A stretch of 64,000 nt of DNA from Brevibacillus fluminis (GCF_003710825.1 NZ_RHHQ01000025.1:62001-126000); one strand, 5' to 3'; shown: positions 43,731 through 51,861, numbered from the stretch's first letter. Notes: generated from the sequence alone by a model not told the origin. Numbers and translations are program-made.

Positions 43731-43763
43731 CCCTGCAGACTTCGGTCTACAGGGCTTCTTTTT
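43729..43763. terminator. Bidirectional terminator with TTCG loop
   Basis: AGCCCTGCAGAC pairs with GTCTACAGGGCT (one mismatch) around TTCG, with T-rich flanks on the + strand and A/T on the other. Confidence 0.88.
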
Positions 43764-43767
43764 TGAA

Positions 43768-44649
43768 TTAACCGACGCGACGGATTAAGGTCGGACCGAA
43801 TTCGAGCTCTTCGCATTTGGCAATCGCAGTGTTTTCATCGTACTGCCAGCGCGCCTCATCGAGATTGAGCTCAACAGGCACATCGCGCAAAATGGTTGCC
43901 AGCTTTTGGCTGATAAAGACTTGCTCGCGGTGCTCTTCGAGCTTGGCGCGCATTTTTGGCGTAAGCGCTGTAAGATTTTCGTAAATACCCGCTAGACTGC
44001 CGTGCTCGCCGATCAGCTTGATCGCGGTTTTTTCGCCGATCCCCGGGCAGCCCGGGATGCAGTCGGACGCATCGCCCTGCAAGGCTTTGAAATCAACCAC
44101 TTGATGCGGGTGGATCCCGCGCAGCTCATGCATGTTTTCTGGGGTGTAGTGCTCATGCTTGCCGCCGTTTTTGAGAATTTTGACGTGCACCTTGTCCGAG
44201 ACGAGCTGCAAGCTGTCATAATCTCCGGAGGCGATGATCACCTCATGACCGGCGTCCGCGATCCGCGTGCTCAACGTCCCCAAAATATCGTCGCCTTCAT
44301 AGCCAGGCAAGCCGATATTGGGCACCGCGAATGCAGCTGTCACATCTTTCACGAGATCAAACTGCGGAATCAGCTCAAGCGGTGGCTCCACACGGTTTGA
44401 TTTGTAGCCATCATACCACTGGGTGCGCAGCAATGTCTCACGGGAAGCGACATCCCATGCAGCTACCACGTGCGTCGGTTTCACTAGATCCACGTAATCG
44501 AGCATCATTTTTGTAAAGCCATAGACGGCATTGGTATAAAGACCCGACGTGGTCTGTCGGATACTGCCGCCCCATGATGAGGCATAATAAGCACGGAACA
44601 GAAAGCTCATTCCATCTATCATTAAGAATCGATCAGCCATGAAACTCAT
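43768..44649 (-). CDS. 5'-3' exonuclease (Pol I N-terminal type)
   Basis: A 293-residue stand-alone 5'-nuclease as found in Bacillales (YpcP-like). FLMIDGMSFLFRAYYAS, HVVAAWDVASRETLLRTQWY DGYKSNR, GYEGDDILGTLS, IIASGDYDSLQLVSDKVHV and DASDCIPGCPGIGEKTAIKL I carry the acidic metal ligands and the helix-hairpin-helix. It removes RNA primers or flaps. It starts at the ATG at 44649, with AAGGAG upstream. Near the end QYDENTAIAKCEELEFG is typical. It is monocistronic and divergent from the spore protein gene. Confidence 0.93.
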   Translation of the reverse strand: MSFMADRFLMIDGMSFLFRAYYASSWGGSIRQTTSGLYTNAVYGFTKMMLDYVDLVKPTHVVAAWDVASRETLLRTQWYDGYKSNRVEPPLELIPQFDLVKDVTAAFAVPNIGLPGYEGDDILGTLSTRIADAGHEVIIASGDYDSLQLVSDKVHVKILKNGGKHEHYTPENMHELRGIHPHQVVDFKALQGDASDCIPGCPGIGEKTAIKLIGEHGSLAGIYENLTALTPKMRAKLEEHREQVFISQKLATILRDVPVELNLDEARWQYDENTAIAKCEELEFGPTLIRRVG

Positions 44650-44730
44650 TCACTCTCCTTTGTTCACAAAACAGTCTTGTCCATTATAACACATCGCATC
44701 CACTGACAGATTTTACAAGAAGAATTGGAT

Positions 44731-44759
44731 GAATGGAACGGCGCATAAGAGGCATCATA
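44731..44759 (+). promoter_or_regulatory. Sigma-G-type promoter of the spore protein gene
   Basis: GAATG (44731-44735), 17 bases, then CATCATA (44753-44759). The sigma-G consensus GMATR-N17/18-CATNNTA fits at every defined position, as expected for a forespore gene. Confidence 0.8.
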
Positions 44760-44793
44760 GTAACACGAACCACCCACCACACACTCATATCGA

Positions 44794-44850
44794 CTCCCGG
44801 TTCCGGTTGAGGAAAGCAAACTGCTGGACGGTGCAAGCCCGTCCCGGGAG
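44794..44850 (+). promoter_or_regulatory. Cloverleaf-like leader of the spore protein mRNA
   Basis: CTCCCGG (44794-44800) pairs with CCGGGAG (44844-44850) and closes three small hairpins: TTCC/GGAA (44801-44814), AGC/GCT (44815-44825) and GGACGG/CCGTC (44826-44843). All bases but the loops are paired. The start codon lies 26 bases beyond. I do not know a named RNA family that matches. Confidence 0.6.
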
Positions 44851-44875
44851 AAAACGCTTAAGGAGGCATAACATA

Positions 44876-45073
44876 ATGGCTAACAACAACAGTGGTAGCA
44901 ACAATCTGTTAGTTCCTCAAGCAAACCAAGCTTTGGACCAACTGAAGTACGAGATCGCATCTGAGTTCGGCGTACAACTCGGTCCAGACACCACATCCCG
45001 TCAAAACGGATCTGTTGGTGGAGAGATCACCAAGCGTCTGGTAAGCTTTGCTGAGCAACAACTGTCTCGCTAA
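44876..45073 (+). CDS. Alpha/beta-type small acid-soluble spore protein
   Basis: A 65-residue SASP. LKYEIASEFGVQLGPDTTSR holds the GPR protease site (EIA-SEFGV) and GSVGGEITKRLVSFAEQQL is the second conserved block that binds DNA. It coats spore DNA against UV and heat and is cut for amino acids at germination. AAGGAGG precedes the ATG by about eight bases. The gene is alone, with a sigma-G promoter and a structured leader. Confidence 0.96.
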   Translation: MANNNSGSNNLLVPQANQALDQLKYEIASEFGVQLGPDTTSRQNGSVGGEITKRLVSFAEQQLSR

Positions 45074-45122
45074 CGGTCTCTACCGTTAACGGATAGGCAA
45101 CCTCAATTGCATATCTGGATGC

Positions 45123-45148
45123 GAAAGGGTCCCACAGGGGACCCTTTC
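45123..45148. terminator. Terminator between SASP gene and histidine kinase gene
   Basis: GAAAGGGTCCC pairs with GGGACCCTTTC around ACAG. The T runs are short on both sides, but placement between convergent genes supports it. Confidence 0.75.
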
Positions 45149-45156
45149 CTTCATGC

Positions 45157-46254
45157 TTATTTGGCTGCAGGACGCTTCAGTTGAATGGTGAAGCCAAGCC
45201 CGCCATAAGGAGCGCGATACGCTTCGATTTTCCCATCATGAAGCTCGACAATCCGTTTGCAGATGGTCAATCCGAGACCACTGCCGCGCCGCTCGTTCGA
45301 ACGAGCTTTGTCGACACAATAAAATTTATCAAAGATCCGTGCCAAATCTTCCGGAGGGACGCCTTTGCCGTTGTCTTCCAGATGAATCGTGACGTAATCG
45401 CGGTTGGTATAGCAGGTGCAACTGACAACGATCGGACGGTCATTATGCTCCAGTGCGTTCCCCAGCAGGTTGGAAAACACACGGCGCATCAGATTTTCAT
45501 TCAGCGGAAGTATAAAGTCATCCTTCACCTCGCAAGTGATCCGCAGCGTTGAGTTGACAAAGTGAAAGTCTTCCTTGTATTCCTCCAAAATCGATTCCAG
45601 AAAACGTTTGAGGTGCACCTTTTCCCGGTTGAAGACGAGATTGTCCTCATGCTTCAAATATTCGGTGTAATCGGAAACGATCTTTTCGATCACTTTCGCT
45701 TTCTTATAAACGATGTGGTAATATTCCGCTTTCTTTTCCTCTGATTTCACTTTTCCATCGATCAGTCGCTCCATGTATCCGCAAATCGAGGTGAGCGGAG
45801 TACGCAAATCGTGGGAAACGGCGGACAGCATTTGCGTTTTGATCCGGTTCGTATCTTCCAGCCGGTAGTTCATCTCTTTGACCTGCTGGTAAATTTCGTC
45901 CCATTCGTCTTTGCGCTTGTTTACCGGTATCGAATTCCATTCCTTGATTTTCCCGTACTTGAGATTGCGGTTTAAGAAAAGCAGGGGATTGAGCAAAAGC
46001 CGCCATACAAAAAATAAAAAGATTAAGAGCGCCGAACCGAGAATGACGCCGGACAAGAAAAGCATTTCGTTTTCTGTTTTCAGTGAACTGAGCTGCTCAC
46101 GTGTGATAGGGGTGCCTTGCTGGATCAGGTTGTTGAGCTCCTGTGCGACACGGTGTAAGTAAAAATAGCGATAATAACCGAGTAAGACGGTAAAGCACGC
46201 GAACAACACGAGGAAAACGGTAAGAATCAGCTTTCCTTTTGCTTTTAGTTTCAT
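45157..46254 (-). CDS. Sensor histidine kinase (EnvZ/PhoR type)
   Basis: A 365-residue membrane kinase. Two membrane helices (about 8-30 and 66-88) frame a short outside loop of 35 residues, then a HAMP-like linker, DHp with AVSHDLRTPLTSI (His148), N box NLLGNALEHN, G1 EDNGKGVPPEDLARIFDKFY, and G2 RGSGLGLTI. The small sensor loop suggests sensing at or within the membrane. Its ATG (46254) overlaps the stop of the regulator gene by four bases, so they are translated together. Confidence 0.92.
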   Translation of the reverse strand: MKLKAKGKLILTVFLVLFACFTVLLGYYRYFYLHRVAQELNNLIQQGTPITREQLSSLKTENEMLFLSGVILGSALLIFLFFVWRLLLNPLLFLNRNLKYGKIKEWNSIPVNKRKDEWDEIYQQVKEMNYRLEDTNRIKTQMLSAVSHDLRTPLTSICGYMERLIDGKVKSEEKKAEYYHIVYKKAKVIEKIVSDYTEYLKHEDNLVFNREKVHLKRFLESILEEYKEDFHFVNSTLRITCEVKDDFILPLNENLMRRVFSNLLGNALEHNDRPIVVSCTCYTNRDYVTIHLEDNGKGVPPEDLARIFDKFYCVDKARSNERRGSGLGLTICKRIVELHDGKIEAYRAPYGGLGFTIQLKRPAAK

Positions 46255-46934
46255 GCTTGTACCTCGATGAATTTGTAGCCCATGCCCCAAACGGTCTTGA
46301 TCAGCTCGTTTTCTTTGTCGATCTTGGCCCGCAAGTTTTTGATGTGCGCCGTTACGGTGTTGATGTCGCCGTAAAACGCTTCACCCCAAATGGCGTTGTA
46401 GATTTGCTCTCGGCTAAGAACACGGTTGCGGTTCTCTGCCAAATAGACGAGGATTTGGAATTCCTTTGTCGACAGGTCAACCTTTTCCCCATTTTTGAAC
46501 ACTTCAAACGTATCTTTATTGATAGTCAAATTGGATATTGTCATGAGCCGGTTTCCAGCGATGTGGCGGTTTTCGCGCCGCAGGTGCGCTTTGATGCGCG
46601 CGATCAGTTCATTGACGCTAAATGGCTTGGGTATGTAATCATCAGCGCCGATTTCGAGTCCGATGATCCGATCGAGTTCCCGGTCCTTAGCGGTGAGAAA
46701 CAGAATAGGGATCGACACGACATTGCGAATTTTACGGCAAACTTCCAGACCATCCATCCCCGGCATCATGATATCCAAAAGGATGAGCGACAGGGAAGGG
46801 TCAGTTGCTTTTTCCAGCGCTTCCAGTCCATTGTAAGCGGCAACGGTTTGAAAGCCTTCATCTTCCAAACTTTCGGCAATGAGGCCAACGATATCGTGAT
46901 CATCGTCAGCGATCAGGATTTTGGTACCTACCAT
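46251..46934 (-). CDS. OmpR-family response regulator
   Basis: A 227-residue regulator: receiver with acidic pocket ILIADDDHDI and phosphate acceptor Asp54 in LILLDIMMPGMDG, Lys in KPFSVNEL, then a winged-helix output (LSTKEFQILVYLAENRNRVL, NTVTAHIKNLRAKID, TVWGMGYKF). It is the first gene of the pair with the kinase at 45157-46254. Target genes unknown; the small threonine-rich secreted protein upstream (47056-47424) is a possible one only by nearness. Confidence 0.93.
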   Translation of the reverse strand: MVGTKILIADDDHDIVGLIAESLEDEGFQTVAAYNGLEALEKATDPSLSLILLDIMMPGMDGLEVCRKIRNVVSIPILFLTAKDRELDRIIGLEIGADDYIPKPFSVNELIARIKAHLRRENRHIAGNRLMTISNLTINKDTFEVFKNGEKVDLSTKEFQILVYLAENRNRVLSREQIYNAIWGEAFYGDINTVTAHIKNLRAKIDKENELIKTVWGMGYKFIEVQA

Positions 46935-47015
46935 CGTGAATCCCCCAATCTTATTGCTTACATTATAGCTGTTCTCACTCGGTTTGTAATCCTACTATCG
47001 TTTCTACAGAAACCA

Positions 47016-47050
47016 AAAAAAGGAACCCTTGCGAGAGAGGGTTCCTTTTT
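47016..47050 (-). terminator. Terminator of Thr-rich secreted protein gene
   Basis: AAAAAGGAACCCT pairs with AGGGTTCCTTTTT around an 8-nt loop. T runs occur on both strands. Confidence 0.9.
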
Positions 47051-47055
47051 GAGAA

Positions 47056-47424
47056 TTACTCGCGATTGTCACTATCTTTTTCGTATACAGGAACAAGGAA
47101 CCAAGGGTCCATCGGATTTACAGGGGCAATGCTTGGTGTTGGATCAGTTACGATGACGTTCGGTGATTTTGTTTCCGTTGTTTCGGTTGTCGTTGTATCT
47201 GTTGTAGTCGCTTGATTCTCGGTCGTCACTGGAGTTGTCGTTGTATGGTCAACAACTGGAATCGATGAGTCAGTAGCAGTGTTGTTTGTAACAGTTTCAG
47301 TCCCGACAACAAAAACGCTTAACGCTGGCGCCGCTTCTTTTTCTTTTTCAGCAGCGAAAGCTGGAGCTGCCATCAAAGAAGTACCAAGCGCTACGGAACA
47401 GAGCAGGGCGATTTTTTTATTCAT
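47056..47424 (-). CDS. Secreted threonine-rich protein
   Basis: A 122-residue exported protein. MNKKIALLCSVALGTSLMAA PAFA is a clear Sec signal peptide. The mature part is low complexity: from about residue 45 to 90 it is mostly Thr with Glu, Val and Asn (DHTTTTPVTTENQATTTDTT), then NPMDPWFLVPVYEKDSDNRE. Such a stretch looks like an extended, perhaps glycosylated, surface spacer. It has no anchor motif. Function unknown. Confidence 0.75.
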   Translation of the reverse strand: MNKKIALLCSVALGTSLMAAPAFAAEKEKEAAPALSVFVVGTETVTNNTATDSSIPVVDHTTTTPVTTENQATTTDTTTTETTETKSPNVIVTDPTPSIAPVNPMDPWFLVPVYEKDSDNRE

Positions 47425-47634
47425 GTGAATCTCTCCTATTCATATTGTTTCTACATCAACATTTATAAAGGAGAAAACTGTAAAGGCAATGAAGAAAAAA
47501 TGAAAATTTATGAAGTGCAGGTAAAGAACGCCCGTTTTTTCCGCCTTTCTTTGTAGAGGTGTGCGAACGCACAAGCACATTCGCGGACTAGTAATATGGT
47601 ATAGTGTGATCGCGAACAGGGGGGGTGTGAGTCA

Positions 47635-47718
47635 ATGTCATGCGGAGGCAATGATCAATTCATCTTGGTGCTTGTACTGTTCATCCTGCTTGTAATCGTG
47701 CTGGCAGCGATTTGCTGA
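47635..47718 (+). CDS. YjcZ-type sporulation peptide
   Basis: A 27-residue peptide: MSCGGNDQFILVLVLFILLV followed by IVLAAIC. A short Gly-containing head and one hydrophobic helix of the FxLIVVLFILLIIV kind is typical of the YjcZ/YhjA family of tiny spore-associated membrane proteins. GGGGGGTGTGA stands before the ATG. It probably shares a transcript with the gene at 47745. Confidence 0.82.
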   Translation: MSCGGNDQFILVLVLFILLVIVLAAIC

Positions 47719-47744
47719 TCATCTTTTGAAAGGAGATTCACCGT

Positions 47745-48014
47745 ATGCGCAGAAGTGACTTGAGACGATTGTTGCGCCTCACTCCGGAATTCAAGTCTTG
47801 GCTGTTAAAAGACAGCATGAGGGCGATCGAGGTACGGACGGACCCGGGAAAAACGAAAGATCTTTATAAAAAATGGAAGCAGGAAAGCAGAATCAAGGCA
47901 TTAAACCTGGCGAACATAACGGAACAATCCAAACGCGCGAGCAGCATGCTAAATGATGTTCAGGCGATCATGGAAATGATGGTAGCGGAGCAAAAGGGGA
48001 AAAAGCCGGATTAA
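47745..48014 (+). CDS. Small basic hypothetical protein
   Basis: An 89-residue, Lys/Arg-rich helical protein (MRRSDLRRLLRLTPEFKSWL, DPGKTKDLYKKWKQESRIKA, MLNDVQAIMEMMVAEQKGKK). AAAGGAG lies ahead of the ATG, 27 bases after the YjcZ-type peptide, so a common transcript is likely and a sporulation role is possible. I recall similar short proteins in Bacillales spore gene clusters but cannot name one. Confidence 0.7.
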   Translation: MRRSDLRRLLRLTPEFKSWLLKDSMRAIEVRTDPGKTKDLYKKWKQESRIKALNLANITEQSKRASSMLNDVQAIMEMMVAEQKGKKPD

Positions 48015-48088
48015 GGGGGCAGGATACTGCCTCCTGCTCAGGCGTAATAAGCGTTCCTCAAGTCGTGCTGCGGCAGTGGCGCGATAAA

Positions 48089-48120
48089 GGCTCCGTCAAT
48101 CGACCTGGCGGAGCCGATTT
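48089..48120 (+). terminator. Probable terminator
   Basis: GGCTCCG pairs with CGGAGCC around a 13-nt loop, followed by GATTTTG. The T run is short. Confidence 0.55.
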
Positions 48121-48186
48121 TGTGATCGACGTTTTATTCTCCAACGTACATATGATTTGTTACAATAGGGGTGAGGTGGTAATAAC

Positions 48187-49068
48187 ATGAAAATGCGCAA
48201 TGCGATGTTTGCTTTTTGTACAAGCCTGGCTTTGGCGGCGGGAAGCCTTAGCAGCACCAATGCGGCACAGCTTCCTGCGATCGCTCCGACTGCGACTGCA
48301 ACCGCACCTGCGATACACATCCAGCCGTCGACAATCGGGCCGGGGGATGTGTTGCTCGTGACAGGTAAGCAGGCTGGTTCAGTCGTCGTGATGAACAAAA
48401 CGTATTCACTGCAAAAATCAGGTGATCAATTCGTTCGCTTTATCCCGATTCCCATCGATGCTAAGCCGGCGACTTATAGCATCGTGACGGCTGACAAAAA
48501 GGCGAAAGCTGTTTTCACGATTCAAAAAAAGGCGTTTGCCCAAGACAGCATCACCGTGAGTAAGCAAATGGAAGGGATGCAGCAAAATACGAAGCGCATC
48601 GAAGCTGATCAGAAGCGAATTAACAAAGCACGCTCCCAATCAGCTGCCGTGCCGTATTTTACCGACAAGTTCCAAATGCCCGTCCAAGGCAGGCTTAGTA
48701 CGCCGTACGGCTATCAACGTGTTGTGAACGGCAAAATTTCAAGCCGTCACTTGGCCATCGACATCGCCAATAAGGAAGGAACGCCGGTTGCGGCCAGCCA
48801 GAACGGAAAAGTAGTGCTCGCGGAATACCTGTATTTGACCGGCTATACCGTCATGATCGATCATGGCCTCAATGTTTTCTCCTCCTATGGCCACATGTCC
48901 AAGCTCGACGTGAAAGCGGGGCAGATCGTCAAAAAAGGGCAGGTGATCGGCAAAGTGGGAACGACCGGATTTTCTACAGGGCCGCACCTCCATTACGCGA
49001 TGCTCATCGGCAACACATTTATCAATCCGAACCCATTTTTCCAAGCGAATCCGTTTGACTGGAAATAA
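48187..49068 (+). CDS. Secreted M23 (LytM-type) peptidase
   Basis: A 293-residue exported protein: signal peptide to about STNAAQ, an Ig-like domain of about 80 residues (IHIQPSTIGPGDVLLVTGKQ onward, as in Bacillus YjbJ/ SpoIIQ-like peptidases), a helical linker, and the M23 domain. Zinc ligands are His188 and Asp192 in SSRHLAIDIAN and His269 in GPHLHY, with His236 in YGHMS as catalytic. It should cut peptide cross-links of the wall. GGGTGAGGTGG precedes the ATG. It stands alone. Confidence 0.9.
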   Translation: MKMRNAMFAFCTSLALAAGSLSSTNAAQLPAIAPTATATAPAIHIQPSTIGPGDVLLVTGKQAGSVVVMNKTYSLQKSGDQFVRFIPIPIDAKPATYSIVTADKKAKAVFTIQKKAFAQDSITVSKQMEGMQQNTKRIEADQKRINKARSQSAAVPYFTDKFQMPVQGRLSTPYGYQRVVNGKISSRHLAIDIANKEGTPVAASQNGKVVLAEYLYLTGYTVMIDHGLNVFSSYGHMSKLDVKAGQIVKKGQVIGKVGTTGFSTGPHLHYAMLIGNTFINPNPFFQANPFDWK

Positions 49069-49182
49069 CTGTGTAAGCGTTTTCTTCTCCGTCTGGCAGG
49101 AAAATCATACCTCCGTGTTGAACTGGGAACAAAGATTTCTATATAATACAAGAGTTCGTGTGCTTAACGGAGGTTTTTTGCA

Positions 49183-50001
49183 ATGAGTAAAAACACAGTT
49201 CCCAAAAAGGTCCTTAACCAATTGATTACCTTCATGGCGCCGTACGAACAAGCGGTGGACGAACTGAAATTGAAGCTCAAGGGCATCAAGTACGGATTTC
49301 AGAAGAGCGGGCGCTATTCGCCGATTGAATTTGTGGTGGGGCGCGTCAAAAAATTGGACAGCCTATTGAAGAAGGCAGTAGAAAAAGAAATTGATTTTAC
49401 CCAGGATACGTGGGCAGAACGGCTCGATAAAGAAATTACGGATATTGCCGGCCTGCGGGTTGTCTGCCGTTACATCGATGATGTGTTGGAGGTTAAGCAG
49501 CTGCTCCTGGAGCGTGAGGACATTACCGTTCATGACATCAAGGATTACCTGTCCAGTCCAAAGGATTCAGGTTATCGCAGCATCCATATGATTTGCTCGT
49601 ATACCGTCTATCATGGTAGTGTAAAACGAACGCTGTTTTGTGAGATTCAGATTCGCACGCTCGGAATGAATTTTTGGGCGACCAATGAGCATGAGCTGCG
49701 CTACAAGTATGCGGGAAACATTCCGCAGGATGTCTTGCAGCAGTTGAATGAAGCGTCGACCATCACGAATCAGCTCGATGTGCTGATGAATAGCCTTAGG
49801 CAGGAAATTTTGACGCCGGCTCCGCTCGATAATTCCCTTGAGGAGCGCCTGGAGGAGATCTTTTCGCTTTATGTCAAACAAGATTTCGAATCGGCAGGCG
49901 TGCTATACCGGGAGCATGTCAGCGGGTTTGAAAGTGCGTTTCAGGACAACCCAAAATTTAAAATGATATCAGACCTGCTTGGAAAACGTTTTGGAGGATA
50001 A
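49183..50001 (+). CDS. Small alarmone synthetase (YjbM/RelQ-type)
   Basis: A 272-residue (p)ppGpp synthetase without hydrolase domain. GRYSPIEFVVGRVKKLDSLL, DIAGLRVVCRYIDDVLEV, KDSGYRSIHMICSY and FCEIQIRTLGMNFWATNEHE are the conserved SYNTH motifs with the ATP/GTP-binding residues. It makes pppGpp or ppGpp when called on. It is longer than RelQ (about 210) by a C-terminal stretch of unknown role. ACGGAGG lies ahead of the ATG. Its last codons hold the ribosome site (GGAGG) of the DacF-type gene, nine bases on. Confidence 0.92.
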   Translation: MSKNTVPKKVLNQLITFMAPYEQAVDELKLKLKGIKYGFQKSGRYSPIEFVVGRVKKLDSLLKKAVEKEIDFTQDTWAERLDKEITDIAGLRVVCRYIDDVLEVKQLLLEREDITVHDIKDYLSSPKDSGYRSIHMICSYTVYHGSVKRTLFCEIQIRTLGMNFWATNEHELRYKYAGNIPQDVLQQLNEASTITNQLDVLMNSLRQEILTPAPLDNSLEERLEEIFSLYVKQDFESAGVLYREHVSGFESAFQDNPKFKMISDLLGKRFGG

Positions 50002-50010
50002 AAACAACGA

Positions 50011-51216
50011 ATGAAGAAACTGCGACGATACTTGCTTCTAGGTGCATTCTTGACCCTGTGCCTCCCGCAGCTGCATATCCAAGCTGCAGAGGATGTCCAT
50101 CTAAACGACGAGATGATCAACGGGAGATCAGCGATCCTGATCGACGGTACGACCGGAACGGTTCTATACGCGAAAAATCCGGACGACCGCCATTTCCCCG
50201 CCAGCATCACCAAAATCGCCACAGGCATCTATGCCATCGAAAACGGGAATCCGAGTGATATTGTTACGGTTTCGAAAAAAGCCCGCGAGGTAGAAGGAAC
50301 GCGTGTCTATCTGGCAGAGGGAGAAAAAGTTCCCTTGGAAAAACTGGAGTATGGATTGTTGATGAACTCCGGAAATGATGCTGCGATTGCGATCGCGGAG
50401 CATATGGAGGGCAGCACAGAGAATTTCGGCGAAAAGTTGACCGCATATATAAAAGAAAAAACAGGTGTGCAACATACGAATTTTACCAATCCCCATGGTC
50501 TGCATGATGACAATCACTACACGACGGCAGCTGACATGGCCAAGATTGCACAATATGCGATGAAAAACCCCACCTTCCGAAAGATCGTCGGTACGAAACG
50601 ATTGAAATGGGATGGGGCCGAATGGAAAACGGTCATCGTCAACCACAACAAAATGCTCACGAACTATGAAGGCGCCACGGGGATCAAAAACGGATTCACC
50701 GACCAGGCGCACAGCACACTGGTAGCATCGGCGAAACGAGGTAATACGGAACTGATTGCAGTTACGATGATGGCGGATACCAGCGCGGCCACCTACAAGG
50801 ATGTCACCACGATGCTTGACTACGGCTTTGCCCATTATGAAACAAAGCAGGTCAGCGCAAAAGGCGATGCCTTTGCTAACAAAGATTTGTACCTCACCGT
50901 TCCGATCGGCGCCACCATTCATCGTCAAATGAAAGGGACAAGCATGCTCGAGGTGCAGGTTTCCACCGGAGAAGAGTACTACTTCTCACGTGAACCGAGC
51001 CAACAGGAGCTGTTGGTAGCCCAAGCGGAACGACAAAAAGAAAAAGAACAAGCCGCCCAGCTGACGGCGAAGGCGGCCAATACATTACCACATATTTTAC
51101 TGTTTTTCGCGTGGCTGTTTTTGAACGTTTTCATGCTCGCCTATACGGTGCGACGCACGATGCGGAAGCGAAAAGCAGCTTATCAGCAAACTATGCGCAG
51201 GCGTGCCGATTGGTAG
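50011..51216 (+). CDS. D-alanyl-D-alanine carboxypeptidase (S11, DacF/DacA-type)
   Basis: A 401-residue exported enzyme trimming the last D-Ala of wall peptides. Signal peptide to about IQAAED; SxxK is SITK (Ser65, Lys68), SxN is SGN (120-122), and the third motif is KNG (226-228) where KTG is usual. A C-terminal membrane helix (LPHILLFFAWLFLNVFMLAY) followed by a basic tail anchors it, in place of the common amphipathic helix. Its ribosome site is inside the end of the alarmone synthetase gene, so the two are co-translated. Confidence 0.9.
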   Translation: MKKLRRYLLLGAFLTLCLPQLHIQAAEDVHLNDEMINGRSAILIDGTTGTVLYAKNPDDRHFPASITKIATGIYAIENGNPSDIVTVSKKAREVEGTRVYLAEGEKVPLEKLEYGLLMNSGNDAAIAIAEHMEGSTENFGEKLTAYIKEKTGVQHTNFTNPHGLHDDNHYTTAADMAKIAQYAMKNPTFRKIVGTKRLKWDGAEWKTVIVNHNKMLTNYEGATGIKNGFTDQAHSTLVASAKRGNTELIAVTMMADTSAATYKDVTTMLDYGFAHYETKQVSAKGDAFANKDLYLTVPIGATIHRQMKGTSMLEVQVSTGEEYYFSREPSQQELLVAQAERQKEKEQAAQLTAKAANTLPHILLFFAWLFLNVFMLAYTVRRTMRKRKAAYQQTMRRRADW

Positions 51217-51253
51217 GCCTGCTTTTTTCTATCTCGGGCGAAGAATTGTAGAT

Positions 51254-51691
51254 TCACATGCCTGCAAGTACAACCGCAGCGAAAAAGACAACCTGCAAAA
51301 TGGTGCGTAATCCTAAAGGAGTTACCGGCTTGCCCCCGAGGGTGAGCTTTTTTTGTGCAGCGTACACATTGGCGGGGAAAAGCATAAGCAGCAAAATCGC
51401 AAGCCCAGTGGACGCGTAGCGAGAAGTGCCTGGGAAGATAATGGCCAGCGCACCGAGGATTTCAAGCCAGCCAGTAAAAGTGACCAGCATTTCAGCTTGA
51501 GGAAAAATAGGCGGGACCATGCGGACTAGGTCTGGACGACGTTTGCCCCAATGAGCTGATGAAGTAAGTAAAAACATGACCGCTACGGCTAAACGCAACG
51601 CACCTTGCCAATCAGCCACATACGCCCAGCCGAAGAAGCCAAGTAAGCGAAAAACGAGAAACGAAATGATGAGCGCGAGAAAAGGAGCCAT
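51254..51691 (-). CDS. DoxX family membrane protein
   Basis: About 145 residues with four membrane helices: MAPFLALIISFLVFRLLGFF, ALRLAVAVMFLLTSSAHW, FTGWLEILGALAIIFP and TILQVVFFAAVVLAGM. The HW...P...LVTFTGWLEILGAL pattern is DoxX/DoxD-like. I start at the ATG at 51691, seven bases from AGGAGG; an ATG two codons earlier touches it. A palindromic operator lies upstream. Role unknown; DoxX proteins are linked to redox or thiol stress in some species. Confidence 0.82.
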   Translation of the reverse strand: MAPFLALIISFLVFRLLGFFGWAYVADWQGALRLAVAVMFLLTSSAHWGKRRPDLVRMVPPIFPQAEMLVTFTGWLEILGALAIIFPGTSRYASTGLAILLLMLFPANVYAAQKKLTLGGKPVTPLGLRTILQVVFFAAVVLAGM

Positions 51692-51727
51692 TTGCATACC
51701 TCCTGCTTAAGATCAGTCCTTTCATTA

Positions 51728-51750
51728 TACAAACCGTCAGTCGGTTCGTA
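51728..51750. promoter_or_regulatory. TetR-type operator upstream of doxX
   Basis: TACAAACCG, five bases, CGGTTCGTA: a 23-bp inverted repeat with one mismatch per arm (core ACCGTCAGTCGGT). It lies 37 bases upstream of the DoxX start. No TetR gene is adjacent. Confidence 0.7.
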
Positions 51751-51791
51751 AACGATGAAAGGTTTTGAATGAACGAAACGATTTAAATGAC

Positions 51792-51861
51792 TGAATTTGA
51801 ATGAAAATCTGAATGAGTTTGAAAGTTTATGATTGTTTACGATTGATTAATGAGCTATAAT
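51792..51861 (+). promoter_or_regulatory. Promoter and probable FruR control region
   Basis: TTGTTT (51833-51838), 17 bases, TATAAT (51856-51861). Upstream are repeated TGAATGA units (51766, 51798, 51810) and across the -35 a GATTG repeat (51831 and 51841) spaced by ten bases, as DeoR-type repressors such as FruR often bind direct repeats. Confidence 0.6.

Noticed and set aside
44794..44850. Cloverleaf as a tRNA gene
   Set aside because: Too short at 57 nt, no anticodon arm of correct size, no TTC-type T loop and no CCA end.
46239..47156. A 305-codon + strand frame opposite the response regulator gene
   Set aside because: It lies antisense to a clear OmpR-type regulator and shows no recognisable protein features.
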